Below are positions 56,644 through 64,000 of a stretch of DNA of 64,000 bases, piece after piece. The DNA is from an uncultured Lachnoclostridium sp. Lineage in GTDB: Bacteria; Bacillota; Clostridia; Lachnospirales; Lachnospiraceae. Each line of letters begins with the position of its first letter. Position 1 is the stretch's first letter. The position numbers were made by a program, and so were the translations under genes. Below the pieces are notes generated by a model, which ran no database searches, was not told where the DNA came from, and saw only the letters and a program-made list of their open reading frames with translations. Where the stretch lies: NCBI GenBank assembly GCA_944381625.1, contig CALWLW010000010.1:1-64000 (forward strand), in the 5' to 3' direction.

Positions 56644-58290
56644 ATGAGAGTAATCATTGTGGGCGGCGTGGCTGCCGGGACCAAGGTGGCGGCAAAACTG
56701 AAACGGGCGGACAGAAGCGCGGAAGTGACGATCCTGACCAAAGGAAAGGACATTTCCTACGCGGGCTGCGGGCTTCCGTATTATGTGGGGAAAGTGATCC
56801 CGGACCGTTCCGGTCTGGTGGTAAATACGCCGGAGAAATTCCAGGACCTGACGGGCGCCCAGGTGTGCACAGGGATGGAAGTGACAAAGGTGAACCGGGC
56901 GGACAAGACGGTGGAGGCGGTCTGTACTGACACAGGGGAGACCAGCGTATGGCCCTATGACAAACTGGTGATCGCTTCGGGAGCGTCCCCCATACGTCCG
57001 GATCTGCCGGGGCTTGATCTGCCGCAGGTCTTTTTCATGAGGACGCCGGACGATGCGGTGGCGCTGAGGGACGCGGTGGAAGCCGGCGGAATCAAAAAGG
57101 CGGTTGTGGTCGGCGGAGGCTTTATCGGCCTGGAGATCGCTGAGAATTTAAACGCCATGGGCGTGCGCTGCAATGTGCTGGACATGGCGCCTCATGTGCT
57201 GCCCGGATTTGACAGAGAGATCCAGGAGTATGTGGAAAATCACCTGGCGGATATGGGGATCAATACCATGACCGGCACCCGGTTTGAAGGCGTGCTGGGC
57301 GACGGCAGGGTGGAGAAGGTACAGACCGGAAAACGTGCCCTCAAGGCCGACGCGGTGGTACTGTCCATCGGCATCCGGGCCAACACGGCGTTTCTGGCCG
57401 ATACCGGCATTGAGATGGCGCCCAACCGCACCATCCTGGTGGACGATCATATGCGGACCAATGACCCGGACATCTATGCGGTGGGCGACTGCGCCATGGT
57501 GAAGAACCGTATTACGGGAAAGGATGCCTGGTCGCCCATGGGCTCTACTGCCAACATCGCCGGGCGCGTGGCGGCGGAAAATATCGCCGGCGGCGATGCG
57601 GTCTACAGTGGAGCCATGGGAACGGCAGTCTGCCATCTGCCAGAACTGAACGTGGGCAAGACGGGGCTCTCGGAAGCACAGGCAAAGGAGGCCGGTTACG
57701 ATGCGGTCAGCGTCCTGACTGTAGTGGACGATAAAGCCCACTATATGCCGGGCGCAGGGAATTTTATCATCAAGCTGGTGGCGGACAGGGCCTCCAGAAG
57801 AATCCTGGGCGTGCAGGTCCTGGGCAAAGGGGAAGTGGACAAGGTGGTGGATATCTGCGTAGCCGCCATCGCCATGAAAGCCACCGCCGACGATATGTCG
57901 GACATGGATTTTGCCTACGCGCCGCCGTTCTCCACGGCGATCCATCCGCTGGCCCACACGGTGAACGTACTCATGAACAAGATGGACGGGGCGCTGGACA
58001 GCTTTACCCCGGCGGAGTTTGAAGAAGGAAAGGCGGAGGGGTACCGGATCATCGACGCGTCTCCGGCCCCGGCTATCGAGGGAGCGCCCTATGTGGATCT
58101 GACCAAAGTACGCGGCGAGGCGGAAGGGCTTGGCAAAGACGAGCCGCTGCTTCTGGTGTGCGCCAAGGGCAAGCGGGCGTACCTGACCCAGAATCTGCTG
58201 AAATATTATGGATATACCAACACGAAAGTGCTGGAAGGCGGCCTGTTGTTCAACAGGGCGGCAATAGAAGAAGCTATGGAAGAAGAATAA
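56644..58290 (+). CDS. CoA-disulfide-reductase-family flavoprotein with C-terminal rhodanese domain
   Basis: 548 residues. FAD site VIIVGGVAAGTKVAAKLKR, active Cys42 in YAGCGLPYYVG (the single-Cys CoADR motif), NAD site VVVGGGFIGLEIAENL, and a C-terminal rhodanese fold with Cys506 in LLVCAKGKRAY. Fusions of this kind act as NAD(P)H-dependent persulfide or polysulfide reductases. An earlier in-frame start reaches into the LysR gene and is rejected; ATG 56644 has AAAGG and GAAAG sequences just before it. It is followed by a siroheme sulfite-reductase-like gene, so both should handle reduced sulfur. Confidence 0.9.
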   Translation: MRVIIVGGVAAGTKVAAKLKRADRSAEVTILTKGKDISYAGCGLPYYVGKVIPDRSGLVVNTPEKFQDLTGAQVCTGMEVTKVNRADKTVEAVCTDTGETSVWPYDKLVIASGASPIRPDLPGLDLPQVFFMRTPDDAVALRDAVEAGGIKKAVVVGGGFIGLEIAENLNAMGVRCNVLDMAPHVLPGFDREIQEYVENHLADMGINTMTGTRFEGVLGDGRVEKVQTGKRALKADAVVLSIGIRANTAFLADTGIEMAPNRTILVDDHMRTNDPDIYAVGDCAMVKNRITGKDAWSPMGSTANIAGRVAAENIAGGDAVYSGAMGTAVCHLPELNVGKTGLSEAQAKEAGYDAVSVLTVVDDKAHYMPGAGNFIIKLVADRASRRILGVQVLGKGEVDKVVDICVAAIAMKATADDMSDMDFAYAPPFSTAIHPLAHTVNVLMNKMDGALDSFTPAEFEEGKAEGYRIIDASPAPAIEGAPYVDLTKVRGEAEGLGKDEPLLLVCAKGKRAYLTQNLLKYYGYTNTKVLEGGLLFNRAAIEEAMEEE

Positions 58291-58312
58291 AAAAACCAGG
58301 AGGGAAAAAGGC

Positions 58313-59266
58313 ATGGCAACACTGACAGTAAGCGCGGCGGATGAAAAGCGCGTAAAGGCGATGGGATTCTTAAGCAACAAAGGAACGGACAATTTCAATG
58401 CCCGGATTATCACAGTGAACGGCAAGATCACGGCGGAGCAGCAAAGATGCATCGCCGAGGCGGCGGAGAAGTTCGGAAACGGAGAGGTGGCGTTCACCAC
58501 CCGTCTGACCGTGGAGGTGCCGGGTGTACCTTATGAGAAGATCGAGGAATTTCAGGAATTTATCGGGAAGGCCGGGCTGACCACAGGCGGTACCGGCTCC
58601 AAGGTGCGTCCGGTCGTGGCCTGTAAGGGCACGACCTGCCAGTACGGTCTTCTGGATTCCTTCGGGCTTGCCAGGGAGATCCATGAAAGATTTTATGTGG
58701 GCTACCGCCAGGTACAGCTTCCCCACAAATTCAAGATCGCGGTGGGCGGATGTCCCAACAACTGCGTGAAGCCGGATCTGAACGACCTGGGCATCATCGG
58801 ACAGCGCATCCCGAACTTTGACGAGGATTCCTGCAACGGATGCAAGAAATGCGCCATTGAAAAGAACTGCCCGGTGGGCGCGGCCAAGGTGGTGGACGGC
58901 GTGCTGGAGATCGACAAGGACGTGTGCAACAACTGCGGCCGCTGCGTGGGCAAATGTCCGTTTGATGCCATCGAGGATGGAACTTACGGCTATAAGATTT
59001 ATATTGGAGGACGCTGGGGCAAGAAAGTGGCTCAGGGCCGTGCGCTGAGCAAGGTGTTCACTGACAAGGAAGAGGCGCTGTCCGTAATTGAGAAAGCTCT
59101 TCTTCTGTTCCGCGAGCAGGGAAAGACCGGGGAGCGGTTCTCCCAGACCATCGACCGCCTGGGATTTGAAAACGTGGAGGCTCAGCTGCTTTCCGACGAG
59201 ATCCTGGGAAGGAAGGACGAGATCCTGGCGGCAAACCTTCATACCAAGGGAGGAGCGACCTGCTAA
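58313..59266 (+). CDS. Siroheme/4Fe-4S sulfite-reductase-like protein (AsrC type)
   Basis: 317 residues. The siroheme-cluster cysteines are Cys104/Cys109 ([10 protein letters not shown]) and Cys147/Cys151 (GGCPNNC). An inserted two-cluster ferredoxin domain follows (Cys174, 177, 180, 186 and 205, 208, 211, 215). This is the single-subunit form seen in anaerobes related to AsrC, which reduces sulfite, or nitrite as a side reaction. No AsrA/AsrB electron-donor subunits are present; the upstream flavoprotein or a ferredoxin may supply electrons. GGAGGG precedes the ATG. Confidence 0.88.
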   Translation: MATLTVSAADEKRVKAMGFLSNKGTDNFNARIITVNGKITAEQQRCIAEAAEKFGNGEVAFTTRLTVEVPGVPYEKIEEFQEFIGKAGLTTGGTGSKVRPVVACKGTTCQYGLLDSFGLAREIHERFYVGYRQVQLPHKFKIAVGGCPNNCVKPDLNDLGIIGQRIPNFDEDSCNGCKKCAIEKNCPVGAAKVVDGVLEIDKDVCNNCGRCVGKCPFDAIEDGTYGYKIYIGGRWGKKVAQGRALSKVFTDKEEALSVIEKALLLFREQGKTGERFSQTIDRLGFENVEAQLLSDEILGRKDEILAANLHTKGGATC

Positions 59267-59270
59267 GCCT

Positions 59271-60116
59271 ATGCAGAGAATAGGAACACACATGTCCATC
59301 GCCAGAGGATGGGACAGGACGGCAGAAGACGCGGTGCGGATGGGGGCGGACACCATGCAGGTGTTCAGCCGCAACCCCCGCGGCTCCGGCTTTCGTGACC
59401 CCAAAGAAACAGAGGCGGAGCAGTTCCAGAGGATACGCAAAGAGCATGGCCTGGGTTCTCTTCTCGCCCATGCTCCTTATACCATGAACCTGGCCAGCGC
59501 CCAGGAGAAGGTCTATGAGTTTGCCTGCACGGTGATCCGGGAGGATCTGGCTCGCATGGACGCCCTGGGGATGGAGTATATGGTATTTCATCCGGGAAGC
59601 CATACGGGGATCGGCGCGGAAGCGGGTATCCGCAATATTATCGCGGGGCTTGACCAGGCGGTCACGGGCAGGGAGAAGACCATGGTGCTTCTGGAGACCA
59701 TGTCGGGGAAAGGCACGGAGATCGGAGCATGCTTTGAGGAACTGAAGGCTGTCCGGGACGGAGTCAGCCATCCGGAGCGGATTGGGGTGTGCCTGGATAC
59801 CTGCCATGTGTATTCTGCCGGTTATGATATCGTGGGTGACCTGGACGGGGTACTGGAAGAATTTGACCGTGTGATCGGCCTGTCCGCCCTGAAGGCGGTT
59901 CACCTGAACGACAGCCTGACGCCGTTCGCATCCCGCAAAGACCGCCATGCGGCGGTGGGAGAAGGCAGTATCGGGCTGGAGGCGCTGCTGCGCGTCCTGG
60001 AGCATCCGGCGCTTAAAGACCTGCCCTTTTATACGGAGACGCCTCTGGACGACCGGGGGCACGGAGAGGAAATCCACATGCTGAAGGAGCATCTGCGGAA
60101 TCGGAGCGAAAGTTAA
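59271..60116 (+). CDS. nfo: Endonuclease IV (AP endonuclease)
   Basis: 281 residues, zinc TIM barrel. It starts [12 protein letters not shown], with the metal ligands in [41 protein letters not shown] and the H-x-[12 protein letters not shown] loop. It cuts at abasic sites in base-excision repair. ATG 59271 is chosen because GGAGG lies about 18 bases up and the protein starts canonically; a longer in-frame start lies inside the sulfite-reductase gene. It is 4 bases downstream of that gene, a repair gene riding in a sulfur operon. Confidence 0.93.
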   Translation: MQRIGTHMSIARGWDRTAEDAVRMGADTMQVFSRNPRGSGFRDPKETEAEQFQRIRKEHGLGSLLAHAPYTMNLASAQEKVYEFACTVIREDLARMDALGMEYMVFHPGSHTGIGAEAGIRNIIAGLDQAVTGREKTMVLLETMSGKGTEIGACFEELKAVRDGVSHPERIGVCLDTCHVYSAGYDIVGDLDGVLEEFDRVIGLSALKAVHLNDSLTPFASRKDRHAAVGEGSIGLEALLRVLEHPALKDLPFYTETPLDDRGHGEEIHMLKEHLRNRSES

Positions 60117-60195
60117 GATTCCGCAAAGAAAAGAAGAAATGCCGTTAAACAGAAGTTAATTACATTTCCTGTTTATAGAAAGAGAAGCCCGGCTG

Positions 60196-60204
60196 TGATA
60201 TGAT
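60196..60204 (+). promoter_or_regulatory. Extended -10 (TGATATGAT) before the KdpDE-type genes
   Basis: TG-A-TATGAT is a good extended -10, 40 bases before the small membrane-protein gene. The -35 region is poor. Confidence 0.45.
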
Positions 60205-60243
60205 TTGTCTGGATTTGAAAATCCAGAAAAGAGGGCTGAACAT

Positions 60244-60390
60244 ATGGGAAATATAGGTATTTTCATTCTGATTGCTTTGATGGTGGTTATGGGAGGCGCG
60301 TCTTCCCTGTACATTTTAGTAACAATGCCGGTGATTATCGCCAAAAAAATCTATGGAAAGATAAAGTATGGGAAATCACTTTATGACTAG
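60244..60390 (+). CDS. Small membrane protein of 48 residues
   Basis: MGNIGIFILIALMVVMGGAS begins a single hydrophobic span (about 4-32), ending with a basic tail (KKIYGKIKYGKSLYD). It is placed nine bases before the sensor-kinase gene, with AGAGGG upstream of ATG 60244. Small single-span proteins often modulate the neighbouring sensor or transporter (compare KdpF), but no family is recognised. An earlier start at 60205 is possible but less well supported. Confidence 0.55.
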   Translation: MGNIGIFILIALMVVMGGASSLYILVTMPVIIAKKIYGKIKYGKSLYD

Positions 60391-60399
60391 AGGGTAACT

Positions 60400-61452
60400 A
60401 TGTCTGTTTTCAAAAATGCTGTGAGGACCGCCGCGATACTGCTCGTGGCGGCTCTTTTCTGTTTCTGGCTCCAGAAAATCGGGGCGTCGGACGCTCAGAT
60501 GCCGCTGGTATTTGTGGTGGCGATTGTCTGTATTGCCCGTCTTACAGACGGGTATGCGTATGGCATCCTGGCGTCCGTGCTGTCGGTATTCGGAGTGAAC
60601 TATATATTCACATATCCCTATTTTGAGCTGGATTTTACGCTTACAGGGTATCCCCTGACCTTCGCCACCATGCTGGCGGTGTCGGTCAGCGTCAGCATGC
60701 TCACCTCCAGGGTCAAGGAGCAGGAAGAGCTCCGGCTGGAGGCGGAAAAGGAAAAGATGAGGGGGAACCTGTTAAGGGCGGTTTCCCATGACATTCGGAC
60801 GCCCCTCACGTCCATTGTGGGTTCTGCGTCGGGGATCATCGAGAATCACCGGGTGCTGACGGAGGCCCAGATGCTGGAGCTGGTGGAGGATATCCGGGAA
60901 GAAGCCCAGTGGCTGATCCAGATTGTGGAGAATCTGCTGTCGGTGACCAGATTCCATGGAGAGAGCGCCCGGATCAACAAGCAGGAGGAACTGGCAGAAG
61001 AGATCATCGGCAGCGCGGTGCTGAAGATCGAGAAACGTTACCCGGAGGCCCAGATCATGGTGGAGCTGCCGGATGACGTGCTGCTGGTGCCCATGGATGG
61101 GATTTTGATTGAACAGGTGCTGGTGAATCTTCTGGAAAATTCCATCCGTCACGGGAAAAATACCAGCCGGATCGTGATCCGGGTGAGGGAAGCGGCGGGC
61201 CGGGCGGTCTTTGAAGTGGAAGACGACGGGATGGGAATCCAGGAAAATATTCTTCCCGGCATCTTTGAAGGAAAACACAGCCCGCAGGAAGGCGGATCGG
61301 ATTCCGGCAGGAACATGGGGATCGGATTATCCGTCTGTATGAGCATTGTAAAAGCCCACAGAGGGAACATGAAAGCGGAGAACATAGACGGCGGGGGAGC
61401 CAGGATGACGTTCTGGCTCCCCATGGAGGAGGAGCAGGCGGATGGACATTAG
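60400..61452 (+). CDS. KdpD-like sensor histidine kinase lacking the KdpD/Usp N-terminus
   Basis: 350 residues. About four membrane segments in the first 100 residues form the KdpD-type DUF4118 region (LTDGYAYGILASVLSVFGVNYIFTYP). The kinase core follows: His130 in LRAVSHDIRTPLTSIVGSASG, Asn box NLLENSIRHG, and G boxes VEDDGMGI and GIGLSVCMSIV. The K+-sensing N-terminal KdpD and USP domains of full KdpD are missing, so the signal may differ. It overlaps the response regulator by 11 bases. Confidence 0.9.
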   Translation: MSVFKNAVRTAAILLVAALFCFWLQKIGASDAQMPLVFVVAIVCIARLTDGYAYGILASVLSVFGVNYIFTYPYFELDFTLTGYPLTFATMLAVSVSVSMLTSRVKEQEELRLEAEKEKMRGNLLRAVSHDIRTPLTSIVGSASGIIENHRVLTEAQMLELVEDIREEAQWLIQIVENLLSVTRFHGESARINKQEELAEEIIGSAVLKIEKRYPEAQIMVELPDDVLLVPMDGILIEQVLVNLLENSIRHGKNTSRIVIRVREAAGRAVFEVEDDGMGIQENILPGIFEGKHSPQEGGSDSGRNMGIGLSVCMSIVKAHRGNMKAENIDGGGARMTFWLPMEEEQADGH

Positions 61453-62149
61453 AGACAGAGTGCTGATTGTGGAAGACGATAAAAGTATCCGGAATTTTTT
61501 CCGGACCGTTCTTGAAGCCAACAATTATGACGTGATCATGGCCAGCACGGGGGCCGAGGCGTACAGCATGGTCACGTCCCAGTGCCCGGACGTGGTGCTT
61601 CTGGACTTGGGACTGCCGGACATGGATGGGATGAAGATCTTAAAAAGCGTGCGGGAATGGTCGGCCATGCCGATCATCGTCGTATCCGCCCGGGGCCATG
61701 AGAGAGACAAGGTGGAGGCGCTGGACGCGGGGGCGGACGATTATATCACAAAGCCTTTTGGTACGTCGGAACTTCTGGCCCGGATACGGACGGCCATCCG
61801 CCATGCGCGCACAGCCTATCTCTCCCCGGAGGGAATGCAGACAGGGCTCTTCCGTTCCGGCGGACTGACCATTGACTATGACAAGCATCGAGTGTATATT
61901 GATGGCAGGGACGCGGGTCTGACCCAGAATGAGTATAAACTGGTCAGCTTGCTGGGAAAATACGCCGGAAAGGTACTGACCTATGATTATATCATCAAGG
62001 AGATATGGGGGCCGAACATGAAGAACGACAACCGGATTCTCCGTGTGAATATGGCGAATATCCGGCGGAAGATCGAAAAGAACCCGGCGAAGCCGGAGTA
62101 TATTTTTACGGAAGTAGGGGTCGGCTACCGGATTGCGGACCCGGATTAG
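61442..62149 (+). CDS. KdpE-type response regulator (OmpR family)
   Basis: 235 residues. The receiver domain has Asp55 in VVLLDLGLPDMDG and a Lys in ADDYITKPFG, followed by an OmpR winged helix with LTQNEYKLVSLLGKYAGKVLTYDYII and MANIRRKIEKNP. It is the partner of the short KdpD-like kinase. No kdpFABC or other K+ transporter adjoins, so its targets lie elsewhere. It starts within the kinase gene, GGAGG upstream. Confidence 0.92.
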   Translation: MDIRDRVLIVEDDKSIRNFFRTVLEANNYDVIMASTGAEAYSMVTSQCPDVVLLDLGLPDMDGMKILKSVREWSAMPIIVVSARGHERDKVEALDAGADDYITKPFGTSELLARIRTAIRHARTAYLSPEGMQTGLFRSGGLTIDYDKHRVYIDGRDAGLTQNEYKLVSLLGKYAGKVLTYDYIIKEIWGPNMKNDNRILRVNMANIRRKIEKNPAKPEYIFTEVGVGYRIADPD

Positions 62150-62159
62150 AGGATAGAGC

Positions 62160-62822
62160 ATGGGAAAGAAAGATACGGAAGATACGGAGACGAAGCGCAG
62201 CCTGGCGCTGGAGCTGATCGCCCGGTTAAAGGAAGAGTACCCGGACGCAGGGTGCACCCTGGATTATGACGACGCCTGGAAGCTTCTGGTGAGCGTGCGC
62301 CTGGCGGCCCAGTGTACGGACGCACGGGTGAACGTGGTGGTGGAAAAGCTGTATGAAAAGTATCCCGACGTGGACGCGCTGGCGGAGGCGGACGTGGACA
62401 GCATCGAAGAGATCGTCCGCCCCTGCGGGCTGGGGCGGAGCAAGGCCAGGGATATCAGCGCCTGCATGAAGATTCTGAAGGAGCAGTACGGCGGGAAAGT
62501 CCCGGACGATTTTGACGCGCTGTTAAAACTGCCGGGCGTGGGCAGGAAGAGCGCCAACCTGATCATGGGAGACGTATTCGGCAAGCCGGCCATCGTCACC
62601 GACACCCACTGCATCCGCCTGGTAAACAGGATGGGCCTGGTGGACGGCGTGAAAGAACCCAAAAAGGTGGAGATGGCGCTCTGGAAACTGATCCCGCCGG
62701 AGGAAGGAAGCGATTTCTGCCACCGTCTGGTATACCACGGCAGGGATATATGCACTGCCAGGACAAAGCCCTATTGCGATAAATGCTGCGTGGCGGATCT
62801 GTGCGCGAAAAATGGGGTGTAA
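62160..62822 (+). CDS. nth: Endonuclease III
   Basis: 220 residues. The helix-hairpin-helix LPGVGRKSANLIM holds catalytic Lys130, and Asp148 is in VTDTHCIR. The C-terminal [4Fe-4S] motif is Cys198, Cys206, Cys209, Cys215. The first gap is seven residues here, where the classical enzyme has six. It is a DNA glycosylase/AP lyase for oxidised pyrimidines. It is 11 bases after the response regulator and ends at a strong bidirectional terminator. Confidence 0.93.
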   Translation: MGKKDTEDTETKRSLALELIARLKEEYPDAGCTLDYDDAWKLLVSVRLAAQCTDARVNVVVEKLYEKYPDVDALAEADVDSIEEIVRPCGLGRSKARDISACMKILKEQYGGKVPDDFDALLKLPGVGRKSANLIMGDVFGKPAIVTDTHCIRLVNRMGLVDGVKEPKKVEMALWKLIPPEEGSDFCHRLVYHGRDICTARTKPYCDKCCVADLCAKNGV

Positions 62823-62851
62823 GGAAAACGAAAGTATAGAAAAAGATATAG

Positions 62852-62889
62852 AAAAGGCCGCGGACGGCATATTTGGTCCGCGGCCTTTT
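62852..62889. terminator. Bidirectional terminator after nth and the collagen-like gene
   Basis: Perfect 14-base arms (62852-62865 and 62876-62889) around a 10-base loop begin AAAA and end TTTT, so each strand has a T-run. It lies between the rightward nth and the leftward collagen-like frame. Confidence 0.95.
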
Positions 62890-62945
62890 AAAATCTCGTC
62901 AAACTGCGGCTGGCGTGCCGGGTTTGCTTTAAAATTTACAGCATT

Positions 62946-63614
62946 TTACTGAGCGTCTTCCTGGGCAGGCCCGATGCGGAAGATGGTCAGGCCGATATCA
63001 GAGTATATAAAATTGCCTCCGGAAGTCATGACTTCCAGCGTGACCGGAGTTGTGGATACCTGGATGACCGTGGAGAAAGACACGGTGGCCACGTCTGCGG
63101 TGGTGTGGAACGTATGTCGGGCGGCGGCGCCGGGAGCTTCAGCCCCCTGTACCTGAAGATAGAACAGGAGCGCCAGTGGGAAATCGGAGCCGCTGGCCGG
63201 GGCCACTGCGCCGTGGAACGCTATATAATAGAGGCCGGTTTCCTGGATCATGAACGCGGCAGATCCAGGGGTGTGAGTGATAGCAGTGCCGACGACAACG
63301 GCATTCTGGTCAAAGATCAGAGGGGTGCCTGAGGAGCCGGGATGGGGCGGTGTGGAATAGGCGTCCATCACCTCTGAGGGAAGAACGCCTGTGCCGGCCG
63401 GCCCGGTGGCACCCTGGGGTCCAGTCGGCCCGGTGGGGCCGGTGACGCCCTGAGGCCCAGTCGGTCCAGTGGGGCCGGTGACGCCCTGAGGCCCAGTCGG
63501 TCCAGTGGGGCCGGTGACGCCCTGAGGCCCTGCCGGTCCAGTGGGGCCGGTGATACCCTGAGGCCCTGTAGGCCCGGTGGGAGCGATGTTATAAGGAAAC
63601 AGGACCCCGGCCTC
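62946..63614 (-). CDS. Collagen-like repeat/BclA-type surface protein, start missing or frameshifted
   Basis: The open frame ends at 62946 and reads back to a stop at 63615-63617. From the N-terminal side it encodes about 16 residues, then Gly-Pro-Thr/Gly-Pro-Gln collagen triplets built from a 36-base DNA unit (about four copies, 63440-63585). Then follows a C-terminal beta domain (about 140 residues, from [10 protein letters not shown] to the end) with the C1q/TNF-like pattern of BclA exosporium proteins. There is no ATG, GTG or TTG upstream of the repeats in this frame. The first possible start (GTG 63371) skips all repeats. A plausible start, GTG 63631, lies in another frame. A frameshift, an error or a 5' truncation is likely; if functional, it would be a spore-surface or cell-surface filament protein. 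Confidence 0.55.
   Translation of the reverse strand, partial: EAGVLFPYNIAPTGPTGPQGITGPTGPAGPQGVTGPTGPTGPQGVTGPTGPTGPQGVTGPTGPTGPQGATGPAGTGVLPSEVMDAYSTPPHPGSSGTPLIFDQNAVVVGTAITHTPGSAAFMIQETGLYYIAFHGAVAPASGSDFPLALLFYLQVQGAEAPGAAARHTFHTTADVATVSFSTVIQVSTTPVTLEVMTSGGNFIYSDIGLTIFRIGPAQEDAQ
63440..63585 (-). repeat. 36-base tandem repeats encoding collagen triplets
   Basis: Four copies of a 36-base unit (starts near 63441, 63477, 63513, 63549), the last with substitutions, encode repeating [13 protein letters not shown] residues. Because 36 is a multiple of three, copy-number changes would keep the frame. There are no unique spacers, so this is not CRISPR. Confidence 0.85.
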
Positions 63615-63662
63615 TTACCGGTGGGCGACACAAAAATCTTGTATTCCTCTGTTGATTATGCT

Positions 63663-63698
63663 AAAATAAAGCCAAAAATAGAAAAATGTCTTTATTTT
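63663..63698. promoter_or_regulatory. Inverted repeat before the TetR gene
   Basis: AAAATAAAG (63663-63671) and CTTTATTTT (63690-63698) are exact arms with an 18-base centre, ending 18 bases before the TetR start. Candidate autoregulatory operator; the AT-rich content weakens the inference. Confidence 0.35.
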
Positions 63699-63715
63699 GA
63701 CGAGGGAGTGATAGC

Positions 63716-64000
63716 ATGCCAAGGGTGGCTTATTCTGAAGAAGACCGGGAACGTATCAGAACGGCGCTTATTACAGTGGGGCTCGACCTGATGGCAAAGC
63801 AGGGCATACAGCATACAACAGTGGAGCAGATATATAAAAGGGTCGGTATTTCACGAACTTTCTTTTATTCTTTTTTCCCCACAAAAGAAGATCTGGTGGT
63901 GGAATCGCTGTACTGGCAGCAGCCGAAAATCATAGAATACGTTCAAAAGCTGATGGCAGATCCTGCTCTTGGCTGGCGTGAAGCCGTGAGGAAGTTTCTT
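63716..64000 (+). CDS. TetR/AcrR-family regulator, 5' part (cut by window end)
   Basis: The first 95 residues of a TetR-type repressor. The N-terminal HTH is typical: IRTALITVGLDLMAKQG, then HTTVEQIYKRVGISRTFFYSFFPTKEDLVVE. The effector domain continues beyond the window, so ligand and targets are unknown. GAGGGAG precedes ATG 63716. Confidence 0.88.
   Translation, partial: MPRVAYSEEDRERIRTALITVGLDLMAKQGIQHTTVEQIYKRVGISRTFFYSFFPTKEDLVVESLYWQQPKIIEYVQKLMADPALGWREAVRKFL

Noticed and set aside
57148..58500. Long minus-strand frame opposite the CoADR gene
   Set aside because: Shadow of a well-supported flavoprotein; no ribosome site and no known motif.
63440..63585. Regular 36-base repeats that could suggest a CRISPR array
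   Set aside because: Repeats are directly adjacent with no spacers and encode collagen triplets in one frame; no cas genes are nearby.
63368..63631. Separate minus-strand frame rich in Pro/Arg/Leu across the repeats, starting at GTG 63631
   Set aside because: It is the wrong frame of the collagen repeats. Only its first few codons might be the true N-terminus before a frameshift.

Overview
The window looks like chromosomal DNA of a gut-type Lachnospiraceae (Clostridia, Firmicutes). The evidence is moderately high GC, strong AGGAGG ribosome-binding sites, almost all genes on one strand in short-gapped operons, many TTG/GTG starts, lipoprotein transporters, mannose-family PTS genes, and families common in that group (DUF1538, DUF2304, VanZ, DUF6142-like). 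I see no rRNA, CRISPR array, prophage or intact insertion sequence. There is one tRNA (Trp, CCA anticodon). Products were recognised from motifs read by eye; no database search was run.

Layout. 1-1.7 kb: HPr-family protein, a degenerate nuclease-like protein and an ArsR metalloregulator with a textbook alpha-5 zinc site. 1.8-5.5 kb: MacA/MacB-type ABC exporter (adaptor, ATPase, permease). 5.6-6.8 kb: secreted NlpC/P60 peptidoglycan hydrolase. 6.9-11.9 kb: complete branched-chain amino-acid ABC transporter (livK, then livHMGF from its own promoter). 12.0-19.1 kb: sugar-acid-like island with a KDPG aldolase, a mannose-family PTS (IIB-IIC-IID, D-2-hydroxyacid dehydrogenase, IIA), a CdaR/PucR-like regulator, an extra orphan IIB and a membrane protein that looks like a catalytically dead M28 peptidase. 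19.2-22.6 kb: alpha-glucan genes (GH13 and glgB). 22.7-36.1 kb: acidic lipoprotein followed by a cell-envelope glycan cluster (fucosyltransferase-like, GT4, three GT2, DUF2304, two related GT-C-like membrane proteins, three acyltransferases, a CDP-glycerol-type glycerophosphotransferase). 36.2-42.5 kb: pyrF-pyrK-pyrD-pyrE followed by small membrane proteins and an extended M29 aminopeptidase. 42.6-46.1 kb: purE-purM-purN-purD. 46.2-48.5 kb: a duplicated DUF1538 membrane protein with a duplicated PII-like protein. 48.6-54.4 kb: cohesin-like surface protein, GntR/YtrA regulator, clpC, radA. 54.5-60.1 kb: tRNA-Trp, orphan amino-acid binding lipoprotein, LysR regulator divergent from a CoA-disulfide-reductase/rhodanese and a siroheme sulfite-reductase-like protein, then endonuclease IV. 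60.2-62.8 kb: short KdpD/KdpE two-component system and endonuclease III. 62.9-64 kb: collagen-like/BclA-type gene on the minus strand with no usable start codon, and the 5' end of a TetR gene cut by the window edge.

The parts most worth following up are: the PTS island with its regulator/orphan-IIB/pseudo-peptidase tail; the doubled DUF1538 plus doubled PII pair; the structured, repeat-containing 5' leader inside the glycan cluster (25.95-26.16 kb); the LysR-CoADR-rhodanese-sulfite-reductase unit with a readable two-box LysR promoter; and several exact palindromes placed on promoters (6881, 23869, 35027, 48563).
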